Positions 45,616 through 55,290 of a stretch of 64,000 nt of DNA are shown here, piece by piece. Each line of letters begins with the position of its first letter. The first letter of the stretch is position 1. Location: contig JAFMSR010000019.1 in assembly GCA_022818135.1 (NCBI GenBank), positions 36,022,375 through 36,086,374 of the forward strand, read 5' to 3'. A model generated the notes under the pieces. That model saw only the letters and a program-made list of their open reading frames with translations, made no database searches and was not told the origin of the DNA. Both the position numbers and the translations under genes were made by a program. Origin of the DNA: Saxidomus purpurata (Eukaryota; Mollusca; Bivalvia; Venerida; Veneridae).

Positions 45616-47294
45616 CATTATTTTGTGGGTTTTCAATGTACCCTTGGAAAAAGGACAAATGTAATTTCCTTTTTTATTCTGGAAGGCCTTCTAACATACT
45701 ATCTCTTACAGATGACGATACATAATTAGATAAATTATAATATTAATTATAATTATCCATCATAACATAATACACCGAATAATCAATAATATAAGCATCA
45801 ATAATCATGCATCCATTATGTAAAACAGATTGTAGCGCGAATCTGAAAACTTAAATCAGGGTTATATAAAATGACTGTCTTGAGTTCGTTACATTCGTGT
45901 ATTTACATTAAATATTTTAACGAAAACGGAGAGTAAAATTGATTTATATTAATTATTTACACGGAAGCTCTTACCAAAATATGTCTTTAAAGGTCCATTA
46001 CTAAATCTTTAAAAATCTGGAATTGTAAGGGGTGTCTTCTTAGAAAGAAAAATATGAAAAACTGCATCGAATGTGACCATATTGTGTTGAAAATATGAGT
46101 TTAACAAAAGAATTAATAAATTATATTTTGCTTTTTCAAAAACGAAAGTAGGTTTTCCAGTTATCAAATATCTTTGTAATGTTCCAGAAGTCTCCCAGAA
46201 AGAGGCTGTAAATAGGTTGTACATGAATAAGCATGCCTATTTTGAATTATAGTTGAAAGAACTTTACTTCCAATGATGTGCAGTGTATATCTCTGACTGT
46301 TTACAACATGAAGTAAAACAAAAGTAGGACAAAAAATCCACCCAGGTCAATATAAGGAAGTACAAACACATTCACTCGTTTTTCTGCAGCAGTATTTCAA
46401 ACAGGGAAATACTCTACCACTATTGTAAAGATTTAGAAGCCAGTTTCAAACTGTATTTCCCTGTTACAATTCCAGATTCAAAAGGAAACTTGATTTGACC
46501 TTTAATCAACATGGAAATTAGTCATTATATCTCTATGATGACGACTGCAGTATTCGGCTGCCGCCTAACAAAAGGGAATTGATAAGCACTTCCAGTCATG
46601 TCTCGACTTCATGCTGGTTACTGATAAGAAGCCTTCAGTCGTCGATAGGCCTTCGGGGAGTTGAAAGAAGCATTTAGCTTTATTCATCAGAACCTTCAGA
46701 ATTGAACTTTGGTACACTGTAGCTGGGGAAGGTTTTGCTGTAAAATTCGTCGGATCATATGATAAAACAAAATCATTACGTCGACGGAATGGCCTACAAA
46801 TGACATATTCTAGTCTTTGTTCAGTTTTGATCGGCTTTGGCGCCAGGAATTTCTGTTTGTTCTAGGTTCGAATACATCATTTGAAGACAATACAGAGTAA
46901 ATGAGATTGATACCACCAAAAATCACCGTGTCGTTTTGTGCACCAGGTCAATCATCTTTCGGTACGCACGTGCATTATCTGGTTACACGTCGTGTCCATG
47001 AAGTCGCTGGCGAATAGATTATAAATAGTCAGACAAATTCAAGTTAATAAGAAAACATAATTGTTGAAGATACGCATTCCCAGATGCCCATTCCTCTTCC
47101 GGTACGCACGTATATATGCGTTTCTTCGCAGGTAGGTCTTTATTCGGAGGTTTTCTTTAACACAGGTTTGACTTGATACACATTGTAGACACAGAAATTC
47201 AGAAGTTAATAAGAAAACGCTTGCCATGTAGAATGAATGAAAACTCCAGTCATTTACGGGATTGTATATATAGTTTCCCGTGTTTGTAACTATG
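45616..47294. other. Mostly unassigned; one long minus-strand open frame
   Basis: Minus-strand frame 46861-46565 is open for 98 codons ('PKPIKTEQRLEYVICRPFRR', 'VYQSSILKVLMNKAKCFFQL') with gene-like composition. It has no initiating Met at its start, no recognised domain and no clear splice sites. It could be an exon, a decayed element ORF or chance. The rest of the interval shows nothing. Confidence 0.3.
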
Positions 47295-47572
47295 CACAAT
47301 GCCGTATTTATGCAGTATACGGATTCCCATATTGATTCCCGTATTTCAGAATATACGTGGTAGTATATCTAGATTCCCGTATATGTAAGTATACACAATA
47401 CCGTAATTTAGCAGTATACGATCTCCCGTATTTCAGAACATACGTGGTAGTATATTGATACCCATACTTTTCACTGTACGGACTGCCGTGTTTTCGGAAT
47501 ATACGGACTTTTAAGCATGCTCCCGTATTCCAGTTGTATACGGGATAGTATATCTAGATTATTACCCGTAAG

Positions 47573-47671
47573 AAGCCGCCTTGGCGCAATGGTAGCGTTT
47601 GCCTTATCATCGAAGGGTCCCTGGTTCGATCCCTACCAGTCCTTAGACAATACTAGTAATTCCGCCTTTCT

Positions 47672-47738
<67 letters not shown>

Positions 47739-47815
47739 TCGAGGTTGATTCCATGTGGAGTGAGTCTGAAAAATGACAAATGTATGAATATAAGTTGAAA
47801 GAACTTGTATAAAAT
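47573..47815 (+). repeat. tRNA-derived SINE, copy 1, with expanded CT tract
   Basis: Pol III boxes 'tggcgcaatggtagcg' (A) and 'ggttcgatccctacc' (B) are followed by 'ccttagacaa', 'aattccgc', a C run and a CT microsatellite (47679-47736), then 'cgaggttgattccatg' and 'gaacttgtataaaata'. Aligns by eye along its length with 50597-50822. It interrupts the CCGTAT palindrome array. Confidence 0.9.
47679..47736 (+). repeat. (CT)29 microsatellite inside SINE copy 1
   Basis: Pure CT tract of about 58 bp after a run of eight C. The sister SINE at 50597 has only about four CT pairs at the same place, so the tract grew from the SINE's own seed. Confidence 0.97.
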
Positions 47816-48080
47816 AGATTTAGGTATACGAACACCGTATTTTAGTTATATAGCGCCTTGCAAGCACATAATATACGGACTTGCATTAACAGTCCCGTAT
47901 TTTAGTAGAATACGGGCTTTCGTATATCAAGACTCCCGTATTCTTAAGTATACTTAATACCGTATATAAGAAAATACGGGCTTGCGGCATATACGACCAC
48001 GTACACCTCCGTATTCTAAGTGTTCCGTATATTTTCCCGTATATTGATAATATACGGAGTCCCGTACACTCCCGTATATA

Positions 48081-48989
48081 AACCCATTTTTCGCAGTGAC
48101 AGGCAATCACTTTTTGTAACTTTTGCAACTCAGAGTCTGTGTTATCTTTTTACTTTTTGCGTTGAAGATTGTCCAAAAGATATTTCTATAGTTTGGCAAT
48201 AACCAAAACAGTTGTTTTCGTCCTTATACCGTAAGTTATCTGTTCTTGAACCGACCATTGGTAGATAAACATTCATGTGCCCTTAATGACAACATCTCTA
48301 GCAGTTTTATAACTTATTGCGATAGATATTTTCAAATTCTTCATTCTAAAGCTTAGACCTTGCATGTATTTGCGACTACAATAACTCTGAGAATGAGCTA
48401 TGTTCGAAATATCAAGTATAACAACTGTTTAATGATTCGAAATAACTTTATTTCAACTTCAGTTTGAAAAGGAAAATTCCTTTTGTGGTATACTTTATCT
48501 GCATCCGAAGGACACGGTAATACCTTGCAGCAGGTATTTATGTATTTTATTGTAAATAAAAGATTTTATGCGTGAGTTACTTTTAGCGCAAATATATAGT
48601 TTTCTTTTACCAAAATAAGCGGACAGATATTTTTACTAATGTTATACCTTTGTTAATTTCACAACTGTTTGATTCTCACGATTACGGTCATTTATGTTAA
48701 TAAGAGAGAGTTATTTGTTTAAAAAAAGAAAATTTGATATATTTCGTACAAATACTTCATCATGATAATGTTTTGATGGTATTCACTTACTGTGACTTAT
48801 CTTATCATACTGCGATCACAGCTGTAGAATGCACGATGTGGGGCAGTTTTTTTTTCTCGAACTGCGGTGTTTACGTTATCTGACCATTGAACATACAAAC
48901 AATGACTTATTATATGCAACGTTTTGGAAATTCGTTTGTATTTCATTTAAAATAGTTCATTAGGGAGTAGATGGAAACTTATTCAACAT
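48081..48989. other. No gene recognised
   Basis: AT-rich sequence between the palindrome array and the tyrosine-recombinase retroelement remnant. Confidence 0.5.
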
Positions 48990-49440
48990 CGATCTAGACT
49001 CAAGACCTCTCGTTTAATATTCGGGACATTCCGAAGGTCATGTGGACACCCTAACTCAACATGTTGATGAAGTTAAGGATTTTCCACCGCACATAGTGAT
49101 CATTATCGTTGGGTCAAATGATCTTTATCACGCATACAATTGACCAGAAATTGGTTCTAAAATAAGCGGAAGACTTGGTCACTGAAGCTAAGATAAAAAG
49201 ACTTGTCGTTTCTCAAATCCTACATAGACAACATTCACTGACAGCCACATTCTCGGTCAACGTGGATTACTTCAACTCCCGAGTGGACATCACCAACCGT
49301 TAACTGTCAAAAGGAGCGAATGCACGGTACCAATCGGGCATTATAGTTTGGACTTTAAAAGGTTTCTGAACACAACAAACAAGTATAGACTATTTGAATT
49401 ATTTCAGATGACACGACCTAAACGTTGCCATGCGGGCATG
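48990..49440 (+). pseudogene. SGNH-hydrolase-like pseudogene segment
   Basis: One frame reads 'GHVDTLTQHVDEVKDFPPHI' then 'VIIIVGSNDLYHAYN'; another continues with 'DLVTEAKIKRLVVSQILHRQ' and 'FSVNVDYFNSRVDITNR'. The 'P.IVII.VGSNDL' block is the G.ND consensus block of SGNH/GDSL hydrolases, and '+xRLVVSQILxR' is the strand that follows it. Frameshifts and stops occur at about 49142 and 49303. SGNH-type hydrolase domains have been reported in some YR retrotransposons of the Ngaro group, to my knowledge, which fits its location 5' of the other YR-element pieces. Confidence 0.7.
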
Positions 49441-49602
49441 ATTACAGACTCAAATAAATAATAAAAAAGACAGTCAGATAGAAGAGTGATGACACAACTG
49501 CTGTACCAAAAGCCGGGCTGCAAACATAAACTTAATGTTGTTGGATACAAAACCTCGGGGGGTTAAAACACCATAACAATTCACAAAATTCACAAAATTT
49601 GA

Positions 49603-50215
49603 AGAAGAAAAAACGAACAAAAAGGGAGATTTGACGATGATGATGACGTCGATTATGTTGACGACGACGAAGATGATGACAATGACAATAACGACAATGA
49701 AGACTATGATGATTTCTCGGACAGTTCCGCAGTCTCTTACAAAACACTCAATTTCAGTCAGGTGATCAGAAAAAATACATCTGATATCACAGGGGATCGA
49801 GGTAATGGTGCCCCTTGGTAGAGCGAATTTCCACTCCCATTATACATTCATTACCTAAAAAATTTGCAAAAGCAAATATTGACAGACAAGTACGAAGATT
49901 TTGCAAAGCTTCTATCGCAATCCCCTTCAGCATAGCCCTCTAACTTTACAGTTTCGATACACTCTCGATCAAAAGTTAATATTTTTCAAAGCCACACAGA
50001 CCCCAAAACTCTTTCGATCGATCAATGGATCTCTGCCTTTTTCCGGTCTGTGATGGTTTATTAAAAAAACTACCATACGAAACACAAAACCTCATTAAAA
50101 ATTTGGGGAAATATCGGCTGCTAATGCCGGCAATGACACACTGCCAGCTCCAACCAAACCACCAAAACGTACCTAAATCCAACGAGATACTCTCAAGAAG
50201 ATTAAGTTAAGCTTT
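49603..50215 (+). pseudogene. Acidic leader and gag-like segment of the YR retroelement
   Basis: Frame 49603-49821 has an Asp/Asn-rich run ('DDDDDVDYVDDDEDDDND') then 'SYKTLNFSQVIRKNTSD'. After its stop, frames continue with 'LTDKYEDFAKLLSQSPSA' and, shifted, 'SIDQWISAFFRSVMVY', which look like the conserved 'W..AF..F...Y' segment at the N-terminal side of DIRS/Ngaro polyproteins. Zinc knuckles are not seen. Assignment is by pattern memory and context. Confidence 0.55.
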
Positions 50216-50596
50216 ATACTCTGCTTACAGGTCACAAACATACCTAGTAAAATGTTTCATATCTGGTTTTTCGATTAGGTAATTTTGGTGATCCCTTGTC
50301 ATCCGCCTAAAGCAATTTCAAGTCATGTAAGGTGCTAAATGTAGGACTCTCCTAGCCAAGTGCAAAATGAGCAGACAAGTTACGCTTCGACAGTTACAAT
50401 AAATCCTTCATAGGTCTACTATATTTTTACTTCTCATTCGTTTTCCCCTTGACGAGCTTTCGTTCGTAGAACCTGATTATCAGCGTTAAAAAACACACAA
50501 TAGGATTACTCTTACGTCAGAGTAATAAGGATAATCAAGCTTTGGATTTCTTTGTTCAATATTTCAATGGCAGGCATTTACCCCTGGAACAAAGTG

Positions 50597-50822
50597 GAGC
50601 CATCGTGGCGCAGTGGTAGCGCGTTCGCCTCAGGATCGAAAGGCCCCGGGTTCGATCCCTACCATAGCCATGTCGGTAGTGTCCTTAGGCAAGACACAAA
50701 TAATTCCACATTGTCTCTCTCTCTTCGAGGTTGATTCCATCTGGAATGAGTCTCGAGAGCGATTAATCTATGTTGTAAGAACTTGTTTTGCAATCGAGAA
50801 TAAATAAATCAGTATAAAGTAA
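50597..50822 (+). repeat. tRNA-derived SINE, copy 2
   Basis: A box 'tggcgcagtggtagcg' and B box 'ggttcgatccctacc' are intact; the body 'gtccttaggcaagacac', 'tctctctctcttcgaggttg' and tail 'aataaataaatcagtataaa' match copy 1. The head is closer to a tRNA gene than copy 1. It is inserted inside the YR retroelement between gag-like and RNase H segments. Confidence 0.92.
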
Positions 50823-50839
50823 AGATGGGTTACTCCCAA

Positions 50840-51225
50840 ACAGTAAATATGTACACAGATACGTCTGGGTCACTAGGTTATGGTGCGGTGTATGGTACAT
50901 GGTCAAATAACATTATCAACAAACACAGTTCTAAGGATCCGTCAATCATGGACCTATTTCATGTTGTTGCTTAACTGCATTTTGGTTAAATTTACCCATA
51001 TTCCTGAAAATAGTCACGTTTTACCTGATCTTCTTTCCCGTTTGCAGTTCACAGACTTGAACCGGCAAGCCCCACACATGTACGTCCATACAACCATCGT
51101 GTCAGATCGTTTGCAACATCTAGTTTTAAAAAATCGGTATATCAGATCCTTAACAAGAGTCTTGCTCCACCAACCGAACTTTGTTATAGGAACGTTTTCA
51201 GACAATACAGTCACTTGCAATACAT
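50840..51225 (+). pseudogene. RNase H segment of the YR retroelement
   Basis: 'MYTDTSGSLGYGAVYGTWS' begins at about 50850, the first block of a retroelement RNase H with its catalytic Asp (TDxSxxGxGA). After frame changes, 'INKHSSKDPSIMDL' (the region of the third acidic block) and 'FTHIPENSHVLPDLLSRLQF' (the H.PG..N..AD.LSR end) follow, in the frame 50880-51296. Stops and shifts make it dead. Confidence 0.85.
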
Positions 51226-51757
51226 ATGAATGTATGCCATTTCCAAAATTCTCCCCGTCCGGTGTACATACTAACTCAGTTTTTAGCTGTCTTTAACGAT
51301 ATTAATCTGAAACTGTCGACTTTTACCTTTGTGGTATCAGTCCTCTTCTATATTCACAGGATCAATAAGGTGCGTAATCCAACTCGATCGTTTATCATTA
51401 GAAAACTACTATATTGTCTAAGGCGAAATAAAACCTCTCATAAGCGACGAGGTTGTACACCCAAATTACTACACGGTTTGAATACGTCTTTGCTAGATTT
51501 ATGAAAAGCTACTGTTCAAGTTTATGTTCCTACTAGCATTATGTGGTCTTCACGAGAATGAGAACTTACTCATACTCGCACCGGCAATACCAAATTGTTA
51601 TGAATGGAAAATGTCAAACGGGGCAAGCACTAAGGTTGGAATCTTTATGCATTTTTTCAAACATTCCTTTGGAAAATAAGCCACCCAAGTTCTCAGAGGT
51701 TTCAACCCAAACCATCTCTGTCCTGTCCAGGCTCTATATTACCTACTTGGCATGTTA
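51226..51757 (+). pseudogene. Tyrosine recombinase segment of the YR retroelement
   Basis: Frame 51226-51504 has 'FTFVVSVLFYIHRINKVRNP' and 'TRSFIIRKLLYCLRRNKTSH', which parallel the N-terminal helical core-binding region of DIRS/Ngaro recombinases ('..Y.SAISY.HK..G...PT.SFL..KLL.G.'). Further on, 'MFLLALCGLHENE' stands where 'FxLAFYGxLRxGEL' is expected, with the catalytic Arg apparently replaced, and 'CPVQALYYLL' matches the block before the catalytic His-Arg. The nucleophile Tyr is not located. Confidence 0.65.
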
Positions 51758-51760
51758 ATA

Positions 51761-52119
51761 TCAATTTCTTTTTACGGATTATTGACCAATCAAACGGCTG
51801 GACATTTCTTGGAACGTTTATAAAATGTTATATTTGTTATTATATTTGTCATAGTCAAAGTTCCTACAATAACGAACAACTCATATTTCAGTATCTAGTC
51901 TTTGTGAAAGACTGATACAATCTTTTCAAAAGTATAACAGGTGATGAAAACACATTATTATATTTTCTATAAATAGATACTTTTTGATTGGTCTAGACAC
52001 CTATGATTGTACCAAAATATACCACCATATTTCATAAATATTGGGTTTTTCCCGGTTAGATATAACAACTAAATTTAGAATGACGTGATGTAGTCTTTAG
52101 GTTCGTGCAATTCGAGCAA
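51761..52119. other. No gene recognised
   Basis: Downstream flank of the YR retroelement. It may include its 3' terminal repeat, but no matching partner was found. Confidence 0.4.
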
Positions 52120-52190
52120 TTTGTGATATACATGTATTGCGGCTATTTGCCTCGGTCAATTTGTGTTATACATGTATTGCCACGGTCACA
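52120..52190 (+). repeat. Imperfect 48-bp direct duplication
   Basis: 'gcaatttgtgatatacat' and 'tcaatttgtgttatacat', each followed by 'gtattgc', repeat at 48-bp spacing. Confidence 0.75.
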
Positions 52191-52390
52191 CACATTTGAA
52201 TTTCAAGTAAACAGTTAATGACTACAGAGAGTTTCAACTGTAAAGTATTAATTGCTCTTTTTCAGTTAAAATTTAGTGATGGTTCGCAAAATTATTCTAT
52301 TCAAATGTTTATTAAAACACATGACTGAAATAAAAAAAATCTGAGAATTTTTTTGTTGTTGTTTACAGTCAAACTATAATAAAATATTTA

Positions 52391-52485
52391 TGGACTTGTT
52401 AGGTATTGAATATGTTACGCCTCGGTCAATATTACTTCCATATGGTGAATATCACATTATATCCAATGCCTAACAAGTCCATAAC
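52391..52485. repeat. Hairpin with 22-bp arms
   Basis: 'atggacttgttaggtattg' (52391) and 'aatgcctaacaagtccat' (52466) form a long near-perfect stem with about 50 nt between. 'gcctcggtcaat' in its interior also occurs at 52148, so the hairpin may be part of the adjacent duplicated sequence. Confidence 0.85.
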
Positions 52486-52714
52486 TGTATGATATTATAT
52501 ACAATTGATATATATATTCACAATAATGTTGCTATCATTCTTTGCATTATGCCATTCTTGATGTTGTTCATCCGTCCGTCTGTCTGTCCGTCTATGGCCT
52601 TCACATATTAACTGACACTCAAATACCCAACGACTGCTTACACATGGTACTTTTTACTCTCTTACTCTTTACACATATCTGTCTATCCTACAGGGTTGGG
52701 AGACATACGTTTTT

Positions 52715-52795
52715 TGTATGAAAAACAACCTATAGTTATTGTATGAAAAACAACCTATAGTTATTGTATGAAAAACAACCTATAGTTATTGTAAA
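52715..52795 (+). repeat. 25-bp minisatellite, 3 copies
   Basis: 'tgtatgaaaaacaacc' plus 'tatagttat' repeats perfectly at 52715, 52740 and 52765. A separate 'gtccgtctgtctgtccgtct' stretch lies upstream at about 52573-52592. Confidence 0.95.
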
Positions 52796-54027
52796 TTTAT
52801 GTCAGTAGTATCGTAATCGCTTGATTTGAAAACACTTGATATGAAAAATCGGTAAATACGGACAAAGTCCCAGTTTGCAGAAATGCTGATGTTCGGTATC
52901 AGACTCCAACATCACAATCAATAATCTGAACATATCAATCGACTGTATTGATAGTACAATTGGTTTGTAAAAATTATTTTTTACAAGCCAAGGTTATACT
53001 CGAAAATATCATGTGTAATCATAACCACAACTAATAAACTAAATTACCATAACCCAAAACTGCTGTAATAAACATATATAAATAGTTTTAGAGACTATTT
53101 GTTTAGGAATCGGTTATTACAAAATCACTATCGACAGTAAATCAAAATGAAATTATCGAAATATTATCTTTCTTATTTTTAGTCGGAACAACACTAAGAA
53201 ATGCTTTGATTTTCCATCTTTGTTTTTAACTTTGAACGGCCGATTTATTATTTATTACTTAATTGATAGGCCTATATAATGTACTAATATAATGCTAGTT
53301 ATTTCGATATGAAACAGTCTGTGATGTACTTTTGTAATGTCAATACTGACATAACGTATTGTAATTGAGTGTGTATTTATGAGGCGGGTGTACATTAGTT
53401 CAATTGTTTGCTGGCTAAATTTGTCACCGGAAGGCCTTAATCATGCCTTACCGACCTATTTTTTCCGACCGTATATGACATTTTGTTTCAGCATCGCCAG
53501 TTGTTATCATTTTGACGGTACACGGCCATCTTTAAAGTTCAACAACAACACTTAAACGTTATATCGGATTATTTAAAAAAATGGGTAATAAGCCGTTATT
53601 ATGTCAAACATAATTCTAGTATGCCTAAGAAAATTCAGTATTAACCGTCACGCAGTGTTTTGATTCTGGGTGACAAAACGATGAATGAAAACGTTTACGT
53701 CATCACACTGACGTCATTACTCCACGTTAAACGCTGTACAATTCAGTTTAGCGATACGCATTTAAATCGATTGTCTGCTTTGTTAAGTTCTAAAATCTGG
53801 CGTCTTCTGCATAATATCACAATCAGGTATTTTATATATATTATTTGTATAAGATAAAATAAGTTTGTATAATATAGCTGCTATGTATAATATCTTGAAC
53901 GGTTGCTTCAATAGGGGAGTGAATTCCAACAGCCACTATTTATGCCATTTTACACATTACCGCCGAACTGAAAAAAGGTCCGTAGTACTTACGACAGTTT
54001 TTATAAATTCGGCTAATAAGAATAGAA
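52796..54027. other. No gene recognised
   Basis: AT-rich. Contains the perfect octamer TGACGTCA at 53709-53716, about 310 bp before foldback 3. Short frames at 53660-53857 and 53865-54080 have no domain. Confidence 0.45.
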
Positions 54028-54164
54028 ATAATCTATGGCTTGGAGTGCTTTATCGAAATTGTAGCATTTCCCGTCGGTAATGTGCCTCGTGAATTATTCC
54101 GCCAGGCACATAACCTCCGGGTAATGCTTCAATTTCGATAAAGCACTCCAAGCAATAGATTATT
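54028..54164. repeat. Foldback (hairpin) element 3, 137 bp
   Basis: 'aataatctatggcttggag' through 'ggtaatgtgcc' (54028-54087) pairs with 'ggcacataacc' through 'ctccaagcaatagattatt' (54106-54164). Loop of about 18 nt with 'tcgtgaattattcc'. Similar length and loop style to the elements at 15804 and 40622 though arm sequences differ. Confidence 0.95.
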
Positions 54165-55290
54165 TTTTAATTATAACCATTTCTATCCAGAAACTGAATA
54201 CCTAACACGCCTTATCTCAGTTATTTATCGTTAGCCGCTCCCGCTCTATCAAGTCGCTCACGCTCTTTTGGGTTTACCGGTGTGTTACTAATGGTCGAAA
54301 GTTGCAAGTGCGCAGGCCATCTTTTTTACACATTGGGAATACACTGGACTGGGATAGTCACCGTAGTATCTGAAAACCCATAAGTACATACAAAATAATG
54401 AGCAACACGATGATAATATGATTTTAACTTAGCTCCATTGTGAAACTTTTGTCGCGAAAACTAATAGCCGGTGCTCAATTTTGAGCCAATATCAGGTGGT
54501 AATGAATTCACAGTGAAATTGCAGGATAAATACAGGAAATCTTATCAATTGCTTTCTCGATCTACATGACAGAGAACCCATTCTTACAATGTCGCATTTC
54601 CTTGCAAAAGATTTGAGTAAATTTCCTTTCTGAACATAACTTGATAGGATGATGACGAAATGATCAACTATTTGGACAAAAGATTCTAATTTGCTAATGC
54701 AGCGCAGCAGTCTTTCTGACAATTAGAGAAACCGGTAATATATATTTAGCTATGCGTCAGCTTATCAAACAATGTTGGCCTTTTGAAATCCGAATGCTCT
54801 TCTATTAATTGAAGACGAGCCATTATACCCATGCGGATGTGATATGTTTGCGCAGTTCGTTTACCGACCTCCGATACCACACACAGCTATCTAGAGGCTG
54901 AGCCCACCGACATGTATGATTAAGGTACATGATTTTGCTCTTGTAATAATCGACCAGGAAGTTTATAAAGTACACTTTGCTCAATTATTTGACAAAGTTC
55001 TTTAAAAACGGAGCTTTCTATTCTTGCCCTTTTCAGCCTTATTTTATTAACGATGGTAATTATTTAGTTTGGTTATTCTTTGCCGCAACACTATTATTAT
55101 TTCTATTGACAGAGTTATTCAACTAAGAAATGAAAATGTACAACTCTCTACAGGTCTTAAAGTAAGAAAACTCTTAATTATAGTGACGTTCATAAGCAGG
55201 CGTCGATAATGTTTGAAGGCTTGAATTTGATTTGGCAAACTACGTTTAAATACAAAGAACGTGCCTTATATTGGTAGGTCTAGGGCCATA
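54165..55290. other. No gene; includes the 3' flank of the glycosyltransferase
   Basis: No independent gene. Minus-strand AATAAA at 55043-55048, about 245 bp after the glycosyltransferase stop, is a plausible polyadenylation signal. Confidence 0.45.
55043..55048 (-). terminator. Possible polyadenylation signal (glycosyltransferase)
   Basis: AATAAA on the minus strand about 245 bp beyond the stop codon. Confidence 0.35.

Larger units (their letters stand above)
47295..48080. repeat. Array of short CCGTAT / ATACGG palindromes
   Basis: About 17 occurrences of CCGTA(T) and about a dozen of (T)ATACG(G) alternate through this interval on both sides of a SINE insertion. Many pair locally into hairpins of 20-25 bp: 47302-47322, 47522-47544, 47894-47916, 47959-47980, 48036-48057. 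Spacers vary, so it is not a simple tandem repeat. Small minus-strand frames are products of the repeated words. Confidence 0.85.
48990..51760 (+). mobile_element. Decayed DIRS/Ngaro-like tyrosine-recombinase retrotransposon
   Basis: Broken coding segments in a consistent orientation: SGNH-hydrolase-like (48990-49440), acidic plus gag-like segment (49603-50215), then, after a SINE insertion, RNase H (about 50840-51060) and tyrosine recombinase (51226-51757). RT sequence is missing between gag-like and RNase H segments, so an internal deletion accompanied decay. The RNase H-then-YR order and absence of integrase fit the YR retrotransposons. Terminal repeats were not found. Confidence 0.75.

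Noticed and set aside
47295..48080. CRISPR array
   Set aside because: No constant-length repeats or spacers, the words are palindromic and irregularly spaced, and the context is an animal genome.
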